The notes: a model not told the origin generated them from the sequence alone. 64,000 nucleotides of DNA from Methylobacterium sp. SyP6R (GCF_019216885.1 NZ_JAAQRC020000001.1:4374001-4438000); one strand, 5' to 3'. Positions 16,926 to 26,526 are shown, numbered from the stretch's first letter. A program made the numbers and translations.

Positions 16926-17800
16926 GGGGCGCGTCGTCACAGAACATTGATTTTTCTAGCGTTTTTCCGGTTGCGCGTAGCAGCAGTGTAGCACGCTTAT
17001 GTGGCGACGGTGTAGCACGATCTCGGGACACAGCACGCTGTCAGGTGGACTTCAAACCATCGCCTCAGCGGCTCCAAAGCGTTCCTCGACATGATCAGCT
17101 GAACGACGAGTTCGAGACCGGCCTGCGGCGGGAGCGCCAATGGATGGGGTCGCCAGGGTTGCCAGCGTCTACATAAATAGCTTTGCAAACTGTCCCCCGG
17201 TCTGGCATTTGACAGCTTGAACGCCTCCTAGCACAGTTCGACCGGCAGAAACTAAACGACGTTCCGTACTCCCTCTAGCACTAGATCATCGCTGCCGACC
17301 GACGTATCGCGCGTCCACACTTCGGTGACAGCCGGCACTGCGCTTCAGTACTTATGGGTGAGCACATACCCTGTACGAGATTATCCACGGCCTCTGGGAC
17401 TACAATTTCTGTCTTCATTCTAACGGTAGTCACGTGGCGCCGTGTTCCCTTCAGGTTTCTCGACTGACACAATAAAGCTGAGATCGGAGCACGGCCTTCC
17501 TAACAGACACAGTCCCGCTGAAGGCGTCGTCGGTCTGCCCTTCCCTCAGATGGGCCGAGGTTGCGGCCTCGCTCGCGCCGATGGCAGGTCTTGGCGGAAG
17601 GCCGTGCATCATCCTTGCCGCGACAGCCCGCATGGGCCATCCCGGATTGGCATCCTGCATTGCGGGCTCAACCTTGCGCTGCTCGAAGCCGCGTCAGCGT
17701 CGCAGCAGGAGCTGTCGACACTGCAGCTTGCGCCGGATACGGAAATCCGCGCGCGCAGATGAAATTTAGTCAGCATAATTCACATAAAACTATCCCTATC
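16926..17800. other. Gene-poor stretch at the island edge
   Basis: I find no convincing gene in these 875 bp. Base composition is mixed, with several AT-rich patches around 17,160-17,480 and 17,760-17,810. Two copies of GTGTAGCACG lie at 16986-16995 and about 17009-17018; the same decamer occurs upstream of the intact integrase start (46232 area), so these may be excisionase/integrase-related boxes. Short open frames of about 60-105 codons here have no recognisable motifs. Confidence 0.5.
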
Positions 17801-17801
17801 T

Positions 17802-18959
17802 TTATGACAAAGCCCGCTCATAGATTGATCGGGCATCGTCATAAGTCACCTCCCGAGGATTATTGACCAGAAGCCGTGTCTGCTTCATGGCGTCCTCCGC
17901 CAATCGATCGAGGTCGCCGGCCGTGATCCCGACCTCGGCGAGGGATGCCGGCACCTCGCAATCCCGGCACAGGCTCTCGAGCGCCTTGAGAAATCGCGTC
18001 GCCGCCTCGTCCGGGGCAAGACCGGCTGCAGCCGGGTCGAGGATCGGGGCCAGCTCGGCGTAGAGGCTCTGGGCCTGTGGAAGGTTGAACCGGACGACTC
18101 CGGTGAGCACGAGGGCGTTCGATAGCCCGTGCGGCACGTGGAAGAGCGCGCCGATGGGGTAGGCGAGCGCGTGGACCGCCGCGACCGGCGCGTTCGCGAA
18201 CGCCATGCCGGCGAGCATCGAGCCGAGGAGCATGTTCGCGCGGGCGTCGAGATCGCGACCGTTGCGGCACGCCGTCCGGAGGCTCCCGGCCAGCAATGCG
18301 AGGGCCTGCCGGGCGAGCTGGTCGGACAGGGGGTTCTTGCGGTAACGGCTGGTATAGGCCTCGATGGCGTGCACCATGGCGTCGATGCCGGTCGCGGCGG
18401 TCACGGCCGGCGGCAGGCCCAGCGTCAGCTCGGGGTCGAGGACGGCCCAGTCGGGCAGGAGGCGGGGCGAGACGACGCCCTTCTTCTCGCTCGAGGGGGT
18501 GGTGACGATGGCGATCGGCGTCACCTCCGATCCGGTGCCGGCCGTCGTCGGGACGAGGACGAGCGGCAGCCGCGCGCCCGTCGCGAGCCCAACCCCGTAG
18601 ATGGCATCGAGGCTCTCGTCGTTCCGGGCGAGGTACGCCACGAGCTTGGCGGTATCCAGCGCCGAGCCGCCGCCGATCGCGAGGACCAGCTCCACCCCGG
18701 CCTCCCGCGCCCGGGCGACCGCCACCTCGACGACGTGGGACGGCGGATCGGCGGCGACGTCCTCGAACACGGTCAGGGCGATGCCGGCCTGCGCGAGGCC
18801 GGCCTCCGCGTCGCGGGTGAGCCCGGCCTCCCGCACGCCCCGGTCGGTCACGAGCATCACCCGGGAGGCGCCGAGGCCGGACACGACCGGGGCGAGCTTG
18901 CGGACGGCGCCGGGCTCGAACAGGACGTTCGGGGTGGTCTGGAAGGTGAACGGGTTCAT
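17802..18959 (-). CDS. Iron-containing alcohol dehydrogenase (group III)
   Basis: This is a 385-residue NAD(P)-dependent, Fe-type alcohol dehydrogenase, which oxidises primary alcohols or reduces aldehydes or maleylacetate. The nucleotide-binding GGGSALDTAKLVA is clear. Metal ligands are expected in GIDAMVHAIEAY (Asp and His) and in HALAYPIGALFHVPHG (two His), and all are present. The start is ATG 18959 (MNPFTFQTTPNVLFEPGA), 63 bp after the MFS gene stop. It is the last gene of the long minus-strand operon starting at 26526. The substrate is probably an alcohol or aldehyde intermediate of that pathway, which is inference. Confidence 0.9.
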   Translation of the reverse strand: MNPFTFQTTPNVLFEPGAVRKLAPVVSGLGASRVMLVTDRGVREAGLTRDAEAGLAQAGIALTVFEDVAADPPSHVVEVAVARAREAGVELVLAIGGGSALDTAKLVAYLARNDESLDAIYGVGLATGARLPLVLVPTTAGTGSEVTPIAIVTTPSSEKKGVVSPRLLPDWAVLDPELTLGLPPAVTAATGIDAMVHAIEAYTSRYRKNPLSDQLARQALALLAGSLRTACRNGRDLDARANMLLGSMLAGMAFANAPVAAVHALAYPIGALFHVPHGLSNALVLTGVVRFNLPQAQSLYAELAPILDPAAAGLAPDEAATRFLKALESLCRDCEVPASLAEVGITAGDLDRLAEDAMKQTRLLVNNPREVTYDDARSIYERALS

Positions 18960-19022
18960 CGTGATCGTCTCTTCCTCGATATCCGGCGGCCGGGCCCGCG
19001 CGCGGACCCGGCCTGTCGGCAC

Positions 19023-20408
19023 TCAGGCCGGCCTGCGGGCGGCAGTGGCGACGGGCGGAGCCTCGTCGGGCTCGGCGCTGACCGCCTCGAGCGCCATGCC
19101 CTTCGTCTCGACGCCGAGAACGGCGACGACGACGCCCTGCACGAACAACCCGGCGGAGATCAGCCCGAGCACGGCTCCGATCCCGCCCTTGGTGTAGAGG
19201 AACGCGATCAGAAACGGGATGCCGATATTGGCGAGCCGCCCGGTCGTGCTGCACAGCCCGACGCCGCGCAGCCGGATCTCGGTCGGGAACAGCTCGGGCA
19301 CGTAGGCCGCAATGCTCAGCGCGCCGAGGATGAACACGCAGGCGACGAGGCAGAAGCCGAGTGCCATCACCAGCACCGGATCCGACGCCTGCGGGTAGGC
19401 GAGGCCGATGACGAGCGCCACGAAGGAGAACAGGACGATCCCGCGCTTGCGCCCGATGCTCTCGGCCATGAGGCAGCCGAGGAAGGCGCCGAGCGGTGCC
19501 CCCAGCGTCATTACGGCGGTGAAGCCCAGCGAGCGCGTCACCGTCAGCCCCTGCGCCAGGAAGAAGGTCGGCATCCAGGTGATGAAGCCGTGGGTGATGA
19601 GGTTGTTGACGACGTTGATGACGATGCCGGTGATCGTGCGGACGAGGAGCTGGCCCCGGAACAGGGTCGAGAGGGGGGTGTCCACCGCCGCCGCGGGGGC
19701 GATGCGCTGGACGGGGGCGGCGGGCACGGCACCGGGCCCGTAGGCCTCCTCCTCGATCCGGCGCGTGATCGCCTCGGCCTCGGCGTGACGACCCTTCGCC
19801 TCGAGCCAGCGGGGCGATTCCGGCATGTTCTTGCGCATCAGCCAGACGATGCCGGCGCCGATGCCCGCGATGGCGAACATCCAGCGCCAGCCGAGATACG
19901 GGATGATCAGGAAACCGCCGAAGGTCGCGACGAACAGGGCCGAGTTGGTGAACACCGCGAGCAAGGCCGCGTAGCGGCCGCGGATCGCCGGGGGCATGAA
20001 CTCCGACAGGGTGCCGTATCCGACGACGATCTCAGCCCCGAGGCCGAGCCCCATGACGAACCGGAAGGCGGTGAGCCAGACGATGTCCGGGGCGAAGGCG
20101 GCCGCCAGCGACGCGATCCCGAACACCGCGAGGTTGAACTGGTAGGTGAAGCGCCGCCCGTAGCGGTCCCCGAGCACGCCCGCGAGCCAGGCGCCGACGG
20201 TCATGCCGGCGAAGGTTGCCGAGAGGAACCAGGCGTTGCGGTCGACATCCGACAAGCCTTCGCGCACCAGGGCACCGAGAACGCCGGCAGCGAGGTAGAT
20301 GTCGAAGCCGTCGAAGAACATGCCGGCTCCGACGAGGAACAGCATGCGGGTATGGAACTTGCCGCGCGGCAACCGGTCGAGCCGGTATCCGATGGATGAC
20401 CTGGTCAT
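19023..20408 (-). CDS. MFS transporter, sugar/aromatic-acid type
   Basis: This 461-residue transporter has 12 predicted membrane helices in two halves. MFFDGFDIYLAAGVLG in helix 1 and LGDRYGRRFTYQ in the loop after helix 2 resemble the aromatic acid:H+ symporter and sugar-porter group, as do ESPRWLEAKGR in the central loop and PELFPTEIRLRGVG before helix 11. The start is ATG 20408; a further upstream GTG is less likely. It is the second transporter of the operon, so it may handle another intermediate or act as an exporter. Which substrate it moves cannot be inferred. Confidence 0.87.
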   Translation of the reverse strand: MTRSSIGYRLDRLPRGKFHTRMLFLVGAGMFFDGFDIYLAAGVLGALVREGLSDVDRNAWFLSATFAGMTVGAWLAGVLGDRYGRRFTYQFNLAVFGIASLAAAFAPDIVWLTAFRFVMGLGLGAEIVVGYGTLSEFMPPAIRGRYAALLAVFTNSALFVATFGGFLIIPYLGWRWMFAIAGIGAGIVWLMRKNMPESPRWLEAKGRHAEAEAITRRIEEEAYGPGAVPAAPVQRIAPAAAVDTPLSTLFRGQLLVRTITGIVINVVNNLITHGFITWMPTFFLAQGLTVTRSLGFTAVMTLGAPLGAFLGCLMAESIGRKRGIVLFSFVALVIGLAYPQASDPVLVMALGFCLVACVFILGALSIAAYVPELFPTEIRLRGVGLCSTTGRLANIGIPFLIAFLYTKGGIGAVLGLISAGLFVQGVVVAVLGVETKGMALEAVSAEPDEAPPVATAARRPA

Positions 20409-20498
20409 GGGCGTCTCCTCCTCGCCGCAGCGCCGCATCGGCGCAGGGTCGTTGGTGTCGTCCCGCGCCCGTCGGCGCGGTTCCTCGCAGGCGGGTCC

Positions 20499-21392
20499 TC
20501 AGGCGGAGCCTGCGTCCTCGCACAGGAAGCGGAAGGCGAAGCCGTCCCCGTTCTCCGCGATGCGGACCGCGTGGGGCGCCATGAAATGGCCCGGGAACAG
20601 GACGCCGTTCGTCCGCGCCACCTCGGCGAGGAGGCGCCGCCGCGTCCGCGCCGCAGCAGGGGGATCGAGGCAGCCCATGCAGTTCCAGTCCGGATTGAGC
20701 ACCTGGACGGGGTGGTGGACGACGTCGCCGGTGAAGGCCGCCGTCTCCGGCCCGCAACGGAGCCAGACCGCGACGTGGCCCGGCGTGTGCCCGGATGCAG
20801 GCTCCAGGTGCAGCACGCCCTCGAGCACGTGGGTCTCGTCGACGATCAGGGCGCGGCCGGCCTCGAGGATCGGCAACACGCTGTCGCGATACGCCTGGAG
20901 ATGCGGGCCGCCCGCACCCCGCGCGTGCTCCGCGTGCCAATAGGCATGCTCGCGGCGGCCGAAGACGTAGGTCGCATTGGGGAAGGTCGGCACCCAGCGC
21001 CCGTCGACGAGCCGCGTGTTCCAGCCGACATGGTCGGCGTGGAGATGGGTGCACATGACGTAGTCGATCGCCTCCGGGGTGGCTCCCGCTTCTGCCAGCC
21101 GGTCGAGGAACGCGGTCGACAGGGTGCACCAGTCGGGCCGCGCATCGCGCCGCTTGTTGTTACCGACGCAGCCGTCGACGAGGATGCGCCGGCCGCCGAC
21201 CTCGACCAGCCAGGAATGCATCGAGAGGAGGAGGCGCCGGGTGTGCGGGTCGAAGTGGTGCGGCGCCATCCAGGCGAGGTTGGCGGCGATGTCGGCCTCG
21301 GTCGCGAGGGGGAAGAAGCGCAGCATGTCGAAGCTGCGGTCGACCATCTCGACGATCGGCGTGACGGTGGCCGCCCCGACCCAGAACCTCAC
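20499..21392 (-). CDS. MBL-fold metallo-hydrolase
   Basis: This is a 297-residue metallo-beta-lactamase-fold hydrolase. The metal-binding signature is THLHADHVGW, with additional histidine in SGHTPGHVA, Asp in AFTGDVVHH and a final FPGHFM, which gives a complete binuclear site. Relatives include lactonases and esterases. Translation starts at GTG 21392, whose GTGA overlaps the stop codon of the upstream transporter, so the two are translationally coupled. In context it may hydrolyse a lactone or ester formed by the flavin monooxygenase encoded upstream (inference). Confidence 0.88.
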   Translation of the reverse strand: MRFWVGAATVTPIVEMVDRSFDMLRFFPLATEADIAANLAWMAPHHFDPHTRRLLLSMHSWLVEVGGRRILVDGCVGNNKRRDARPDWCTLSTAFLDRLAEAGATPEAIDYVMCTHLHADHVGWNTRLVDGRWVPTFPNATYVFGRREHAYWHAEHARGAGGPHLQAYRDSVLPILEAGRALIVDETHVLEGVLHLEPASGHTPGHVAVWLRCGPETAAFTGDVVHHPVQVLNPDWNCMGCLDPPAAARTRRRLLAEVARTNGVLFPGHFMAPHAVRIAENGDGFAFRFLCEDAGSA

Positions 21393-22741
21393 GCCACCGC
21401 CTCCCGGAGCGCGGCGGGGTCGCGCTCCCCGGCCTCGGCGGCGGCCGCGCCGAGCTCGGCGCCGGCGGCCTCGCGCAGCGGCCGGATGCACAGGACGGAG
21501 ACCAGGGCGGCGGCGGCGATGTAGCCGGCGAGCGGCCACCAGCTCCGCGACCAGGCCCAGAGCGCGGCGGCGAGGATCGGCGTCGGGCCGCTCCAGAGCA
21601 CGGTGGCGAACTGGTAGGCGACCGACACGCCGCTGTAGCGGATCGCCGCCTCGTACTGCTCGGCGAAGAGGCTCGGCTGGACCGCCTGGGTCGTCGCCTG
21701 CCCGAAGACGAGGCCGAGGACCATCGCGACGGTGATCAGGACCGGGTCGCGGGATGCGATCAGCAGGAAGAACGGGACGATGAAGAGGCCGATGAACACC
21801 ATGCCGCCGGCAAAGACCCGCTTGCGCCCGATTCGGTCGGACAGGGCGCCGAAGAGCGGCTGCGCGACGAGGCAGGCGGCCGCCGCGACCATGAGCGCGT
21901 TGAGCACGACCGGGCGCGGCACGCCCAGCGCGGTGGTGAGGTAGGCGAGAGAGTAGACCGCGAAGACGTAGAAGGAGGTGTTCTCCGCCGCCTGCGAGCC
22001 GATCAGGAGGGCGGTCAAGCGCTTCCTGCGGGACAGGACGGTGCCGATCGGCAGGGATTCGCGCCCGCCCGTCTGCTTCAGGCGCTGGAAGCTCGGCGAC
22101 TCGGCGAGGCGGCGCCGGATGACGATGCCGACGAGGAGCAGGACGCCGCTGAGCAGGAACGGCACCCGCCAGCCCCAGGCGGCGAAATCCTCGGTGCTGG
22201 TGAGCCCGGTGACGGCCGCCATGACGCCGGAGGACAGGAGGAGGGCGGCCGGGATCCCCATCTGCGGCCAGCTGCTGTAGAAGCCGCGGCTCCTCGGGCT
22301 GGCATGCTCGACCACCATCAGCGTCGCGCCGCCCCACTCGCCGCCGACGGCGAAGCCCTGGAGGAAGCGCAGGGCCGTGAGCAGGACGGGCGCCCACACC
22401 CCCAGCGTGGCGTAGGTCGGCAGGAGACCGATCAGGAAGGTCACCCCGCCCATCATGCCGAGGCTCAGCACGAGCATCGCCTTGCGGCCGAGGCGGTCGC
22501 CGTAATGCCCGAACACGATGCCGCCGATGGGGCGCGCCACGAACCCGACCGCGAAGGCCGCGAAGGAGGCGATCACCCCGGTCGTCGGGTCGGCGGCCGG
22601 GAAGAACAGCGTGTTGAAGACGAGCGCGGCCGCTGTTCCGAAAATGAAGAAGTCGTACCATTCGAGCGTCGACCCGATGAAGCTCGCCAGCGCGACCTTG
22701 CGGGTATCCGCCGTCCCGACCTGCGGGGTGCCGGCCTGCAT
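21389..22741 (-). CDS. MHS-family MFS transporter
   Basis: This 450-residue transporter of the metabolite:H+ symporter family (shikimate, proline/betaine and alpha-ketoglutarate group) has STLEWYDFFIFGTAAA in helix 1, HYGDRLGRK in the loop after helix 2 and RFLQGFAVGGEWGGA in helix 4, all diagnostic. It is similar in type to the MFS half of the fusion at 8688 but lacks any kinase. It is the likely uptake system for the organic acid or ester degraded by this operon. The stop overlaps the MBL hydrolase start; 114 bp separate it from the DUF4387 gene upstream. Confidence 0.9.
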   Translation of the reverse strand: MQAGTPQVGTADTRKVALASFIGSTLEWYDFFIFGTAAALVFNTLFFPAADPTTGVIASFAAFAVGFVARPIGGIVFGHYGDRLGRKAMLVLSLGMMGGVTFLIGLLPTYATLGVWAPVLLTALRFLQGFAVGGEWGGATLMVVEHASPRSRGFYSSWPQMGIPAALLLSSGVMAAVTGLTSTEDFAAWGWRVPFLLSGVLLLVGIVIRRRLAESPSFQRLKQTGGRESLPIGTVLSRRKRLTALLIGSQAAENTSFYVFAVYSLAYLTTALGVPRPVVLNALMVAAAACLVAQPLFGALSDRIGRKRVFAGGMVFIGLFIVPFFLLIASRDPVLITVAMVLGLVFGQATTQAVQPSLFAEQYEAAIRYSGVSVAYQFATVLWSGPTPILAAALWAWSRSWWPLAGYIAAAALVSVLCIRPLREAAGAELGAAAAEAGERDPAALREAVA

Positions 22742-22855
22742 GAATCGTCCTCCCGAGTTTTGTTCGATCGTGTCGCCGCAAGCCGGGCTGGCGCGTGGGA
22801 CGTCCGGCCCGTCGCGGAGCGCCCGCCCGGACGCCGTTCCTCCGGGCGGGCGGCG

Positions 22856-23182
22856 TCAGGGAGCCGGGCGGTTGATCGGGATCTCGACGTCGAGCAGGGG
22901 CGCGTGCTGCTGGGCGCCGTACACATCGGTGTCGCCGATGTCGCCGGCGGGCACGAGGCGCGGCAGGGTGGCCTTGAAGGCGGCGGCGGCGTCGTAGGGC
23001 GTGAACAGCACGTCCTCCTCGGGCACGCCGTAGAGCCGGGCAAAGAGGGCCGCGCTGAGCACCCCCGTCGCCTTGACCTCCCGGTAGACGGCATGGTCCT
23101 CGAACAGGACGTCGATCGTGACGAGGAACGGCCCGGCGTTCTTGCTCTTGCAGATCTGGGCGATATCGCGGATGCGCGGCAT
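22856..23182 (-). CDS. DUF4387 domain protein, AtuA partner
   Basis: This is a 108-residue protein beginning MPRIRDIAQICKSKNAGPF, with DVLFEDHAVYREVK and YGVPEEDVLF segments typical of DUF4387. The gene starts 2 bp after the stop of the AtuA-like gene. In other genomes the two domains are adjacent or fused, which suggests one functional complex. The biochemical role of DUF4387 is not established. No membrane segment or signal peptide is visible. Confidence 0.85.
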   Translation of the reverse strand: MPRIRDIAQICKSKNAGPFLVTIDVLFEDHAVYREVKATGVLSAALFARLYGVPEEDVLFTPYDAAAAFKATLPRLVPAGDIGDTDVYGAQQHAPLLDVEIPINRPAP

Positions 23183-23184
23183 GG

Positions 23185-24552
23185 CTATCCTCTCACCGTC
23201 TCGTACTCGATCGGGAACATCTCGTAGGGATCGTTCGGCGCGACGACATGGAAGACGCTGAAGCGGTACATCGGGCCGAGCTCGATGTCGGACGGGCTGA
23301 ACGGGAAGGCCATGTTGCCCTCCTTGCAGAGGCGCCCGGGGAAGTCGGCGTGCAGCATCGAGGTGCGGGCCATCGCCACGACGGCGTTGGCGATGTCCTG
23401 CGTCTTGCCCTCGATCTCGACCACGAAGCCGAGCTCGTGCGAGGTGATCGCCGTCTGCGGCTCCCAGGCGGCCATGACGCCGTCCTTGCCGTAGGTTCGC
23501 ACCACCATCGTGTAGTCCGACGGCGGCACGCCGAAGGCGGCGGCCTTGGCGGCGACCTTGTCGCGATGGGTCGCCAGGTAGCTGTCGATCTGCCCGATGA
23601 GCACCGGGTCGCGGGTGCCGCAGATCGTGATCGCCCGGTAGCCGACGCGCTCCACGCCCTCGAGCTTCACCGTGTAGGTCGGGGCCGGCGTCCAGGTCAT
23701 GCCGCCGACCCGGACCGCGCGGTCGCTCACCGCCTCGAAGGTGCAGGCGCTGGTGTCGAGGAGGCCGCCGGGCTCGGTGTGGTGGATCGGGCTCGCATTC
23801 TCGTGCAGGGCGAAGTTCGCCACGGCGAGCGGGGTCGAGCGGCGGATCGGGTTCGGCGGCTCGCAGATGAGGTGATCGTCGCGCACGCGCAGGAAGATGT
23901 TGTCCGGCTCCTTCGGCACGGTCGGCTCCGCGCCGCATTCCAGCATCTTGCCGGCGTACCAGGCCGGGGCCGGCGGGATGCCGGCCCGCATCGCCGGGGC
24001 GGCCCATTGCGCCGGATCGCTCGAGCGGCCGGCGAGGATGACCTGGGCGCCCTCGTCGAGGGCGCGGGCGAAGGGCTCGGGCCCCATCATGCCGACTATG
24101 CGCTCGGCCCGCTCGACGGTGGCCTGGTCGAGGGGCTTCATCTTGCCGAGGGGCCGGACCTTCTCTTCGGCGATGCGGTCGAACAGCCACTCCTTCGGCT
24201 GCTCGGAATGGATGAGGGCCATCTTGAACGACAGGCCCTCTTCCCGGGCGATCTCGCGCACCAGGGCGGCCGTGTCCTGGAGGTGGGGCTCGCCGCCGGC
24301 GCCCCCCGAGGTGCCGATGATGCAGGGGATGCGCGCCGCGACCGCCGCGAGCAGCATCAGGCGCAGGTCGCGCTTCACCGACAGGCGCGAGGTGAAGGAC
24401 TTGCCCGAGCCGAGATAGTACGGACCGGGATCGGTGCTGCCGCCATCGCAGCCGATGACGTGCGGCTCCCAGGTCATGCCGATCTTCAGCGATTCCTCGG
24501 CGAAGCCGTAGCCGAGGATGCCGCTGGTCGAGAGCATCCGGAATTCGTTCAC
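23185..24552 (-). CDS. Acyclic terpene utilisation AtuA-like protein (DUF1446)
   Basis: This 455-residue protein has the AtuA family pattern: an N-terminal GCDGGSTDPGPYYLGSG, then IIGTSGGAGGEPHLQDT, GMMGPEPFARAL and AGRSSDPAQWAAPA, and a C-terminal HADFPGRLCKEGNMAFP. In Pseudomonas AtuA is needed for growth on citronellol/geranyl compounds, but many homologues sit in unrelated catabolic clusters and the reaction is unknown. The family is often annotated as acyl-CoA related. The start is ATG 24552, 55 bp after the flavin reductase stop. Confidence 0.88.
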   Translation of the reverse strand: MNEFRMLSTSGILGYGFAEESLKIGMTWEPHVIGCDGGSTDPGPYYLGSGKSFTSRLSVKRDLRLMLLAAVAARIPCIIGTSGGAGGEPHLQDTAALVREIAREEGLSFKMALIHSEQPKEWLFDRIAEEKVRPLGKMKPLDQATVERAERIVGMMGPEPFARALDEGAQVILAGRSSDPAQWAAPAMRAGIPPAPAWYAGKMLECGAEPTVPKEPDNIFLRVRDDHLICEPPNPIRRSTPLAVANFALHENASPIHHTEPGGLLDTSACTFEAVSDRAVRVGGMTWTPAPTYTVKLEGVERVGYRAITICGTRDPVLIGQIDSYLATHRDKVAAKAAAFGVPPSDYTMVVRTYGKDGVMAAWEPQTAITSHELGFVVEIEGKTQDIANAVVAMARTSMLHADFPGRLCKEGNMAFPFSPSDIELGPMYRFSVFHVVAPNDPYEMFPIEYETVRG

Positions 24553-24607
24553 GAGGCGCTCCTGGACTTCAACGATGCGGGATCAGGCCGAAACCGTCTT
24601 GGCGGAC

Positions 24608-25159
24608 TCATCGTGATGCACCCTGCACGGCATCCTCGGCGAAGGTGCCGAAGCGGCCGTCGAGGTAGAGGAGGGGAGGCCGCGTCGGGTCGGTCGCGGC
24701 CGAGAGGACGCGGCCGATGAACACCGAGTGGGTGCCGTAGCGGTGCTCGGCCTCGAGCGCGCAGTCGAAGCTCGCCAGGGCGCCGGCGAGGATCGGCGAG
24801 CCGCCCGGCGCCTGGGTGCAGGCGAGCCCCTCGAAGCGGTCCTCGCCCTTGATGCCGGCCCGACCCGCGAACCGCCCGGCGAGTTCGAGATCCGCCTCGG
24901 ACAGGATGTTGACGGCGAAGCGCCCGGTCCGGCAGATCACCGGATGCGCGCTGGCCGTGCCGTTCACGCAGGCGAGCAGCGTCGGCGGCGCGTCGGTGAG
25001 CGAGCAGACCGCCGTCGCGGTGAGCCCGGTGCGCGACCCGGGCTCGCCGCAGGTGATGACCGCGACGGCGCCGGGCACGGTGCGCATGCAGCGGCGGAAC
25101 TCCGCGGGGTCGACGAGGGGCGTGCCCTCGAACCGGTTCGGCTTGAGCAGTGCATTCAC
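24608..25159 (-). CDS. Flavin reductase (FMN-binding split-barrel domain)
   Basis: This 183-residue protein is of the flavin reductase-like family that supplies reduced FMN to two-component monooxygenases. Segments VDPAEFRRCMRTVPGAVAVIT, GLTATAVCSLTDAPPTLLAC and FAVNILSEADLELAGRFAG are diagnostic, and a GTHSVFIGRV strand follows. Translation starts at GTG 25159, inside the stop codon of the monooxygenase gene (GTGA overlap), so the pair is coupled, as expected for an LLM monooxygenase and its reductase. Confidence 0.9.
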   Translation of the reverse strand: MNALLKPNRFEGTPLVDPAEFRRCMRTVPGAVAVITCGEPGSRTGLTATAVCSLTDAPPTLLACVNGTASAHPVICRTGRFAVNILSEADLELAGRFAGRAGIKGEDRFEGLACTQAPGGSPILAGALASFDCALEAEHRYGTHSVFIGRVLSAATDPTRPPLLYLDGRFGTFAEDAVQGASR

Positions 25160-26526
25160 GACGGACGGCCCTCCTTGCGCCAGTCGCCGGCAAGGGGACG
25201 CTCGAGCCCGAGATTCTCCCTGAGCGTCGTGCCGGCATAGTCCTTGTGGTAGAGGCCGCGCCGCTGGAGTTCGGGCACGACGTAGCGGGTGAAGTCCTCG
25301 AAGGCGCCCGGCGTGTGGGTGGCGGCGAGGACGAAGCCGTCGCAGGCGCCGCCTTCGAACCACTCCTCCATCTGGTCGGCGACGGTCTTCGCCGTGCCGC
25401 AGAAGATCGGGAACTCGCCGATCGTGCCGCGGCCCGAGAAGTGGACGAAGTCGCGCACGGTCGGGTTCGGCTTGCCGCTGAGCGCCACGACGCGGTCGCG
25501 AAAGCCGCTCCAGGACAGCCGCTTCAGGTCCTCGTCGGTGAACTCGGAATCCGGGTCCTTGGAGGCGAAGTCGAAGTTCAGCGCCTCGGAGAGCAGCACC
25601 ACGGCATCGACGGGCTTGGCCAGCGCGCGCAGGTACTCGCGCTGCTCCTCCGCGGCGGCCTGGCTGTCGCCGACGACGACGTAGCAGGCCGGGCACACGC
25701 TGACGCTGTTGGGATCGCGTCCCGCCGCCGCGACCGCGTCCTTGAGGTCGCGGTACTGCTTCTGGCCGGCGGCGAGGTTCGGGTAGACGACGAAGATCAG
25801 CTCGCCCCAGCGGCCCGCGAAGGAGCGGCCGCGCCCGCTCTGCCCGGCCTGGATCAGGACCGGATGCCCCTGCGGCGAGCGCGGCACCGGCAGGGGGCCC
25901 TTGGCCGAGAAGTACCGCCCCTCGTGGCGCAGGGCATGGACCTTGGCCGGATCGGCGAAGCGGCCCGTCTCCTTGTCGACGAGGAGGGCGCCGTCCTCCC
26001 AGCTGTCCCAGAGGCCGAGCACGACCTCCATGAACTCGTCGGCACGGTCGTAGCGCAGGTCGTGCGGCAGGTGCTCGGTGCGGCCGAAATTCGCCGCTTC
26101 GGAATTGTTGAGCGAGGTCACGACGTTCCAGGCCGCCCGGCCCTTGCTCATCAGGTCGAGGGTCCCGAACAGACGCGCGACATGGAACGGCTCGTAGTAG
26201 GTCGTGGAATACGTGACCCCGACCCCGAGCCGGGTGGTCACCGCCGCCATCATCGTGAGGATGCAGAACGGGTCCATCTTGACGACGCGCACCCCGTTCG
26301 CGACAGCGTCCCGGTAGTCGTCGGCGTAGATATCCGGCATGGCCAGCCGGTCGTCGAAGAAGGTGAGGTGGAACTTGCCCTCCTCCATGACCCGGGCCAG
26401 GCGCTGGAAATACTCCGGGGTCGTGAAGTCCGCGGCGCTGCCCGGATGCCGCCAGGAACCCGGCGCGATCGAGCAGTTCTGCGCTTGCATGAATCCGACC
26501 ATCTTGATCTGGCGCTTGTCGCTCAC
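25156..26526 (-). CDS. LLM-class flavin-dependent monooxygenase (NtaA/DmoA/SnaA group)
   Basis: This is a 456-residue TIM-barrel luciferase-like monooxygenase. Diagnostic stretches are GSWRHPGSAADFTTPEYFQ, KFHLTFFDDRLAMP, GVGVTYSTTYYEPFHVAR, WNVVTSLNNSEAANFG and the QAGQSGRGRSFAGRWGE flavin-binding region. Its group includes nitrilotriacetate, dimethyl sulfide and pristinamycin-type monooxygenases, all of which need FMNH2. The start is GTG 26526 (VSDKRQIKMVGFMQAQ). It is the first gene of the long operon and faces a LacI gene across two palindromic operators. Confidence 0.9.
   Translation of the reverse strand: MSDKRQIKMVGFMQAQNCSIAPGSWRHPGSAADFTTPEYFQRLARVMEEGKFHLTFFDDRLAMPDIYADDYRDAVANGVRVVKMDPFCILTMMAAVTTRLGVGVTYSTTYYEPFHVARLFGTLDLMSKGRAAWNVVTSLNNSEAANFGRTEHLPHDLRYDRADEFMEVVLGLWDSWEDGALLVDKETGRFADPAKVHALRHEGRYFSAKGPLPVPRSPQGHPVLIQAGQSGRGRSFAGRWGELIFVVYPNLAAGQKQYRDLKDAVAAAGRDPNSVSVCPACYVVVGDSQAAAEEQREYLRALAKPVDAVVLLSEALNFDFASKDPDSEFTDEDLKRLSWSGFRDRVVALSGKPNPTVRDFVHFSGRGTIGEFPIFCGTAKTVADQMEEWFEGGACDGFVLAATHTPGAFEDFTRYVVPELQRRGLYHKDYAGTTLRENLGLERPLAGDWRKEGRPS

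Noticed and set aside
17451..17660. Small minus-strand frame (MQDANPGWPMRAVAARM...) in the gene-poor stretch
   Set aside because: Short, unfamiliar, and no start signal; could be a gene relic but cannot be supported.
20499..22781. Apparent single 760-residue protein covering the MHS transporter and the MBL hydrolase
   Set aside because: The first part is an out-of-frame reading of the transporter; the hydrolase starts at GTG 21392 overlapping the transporter stop.
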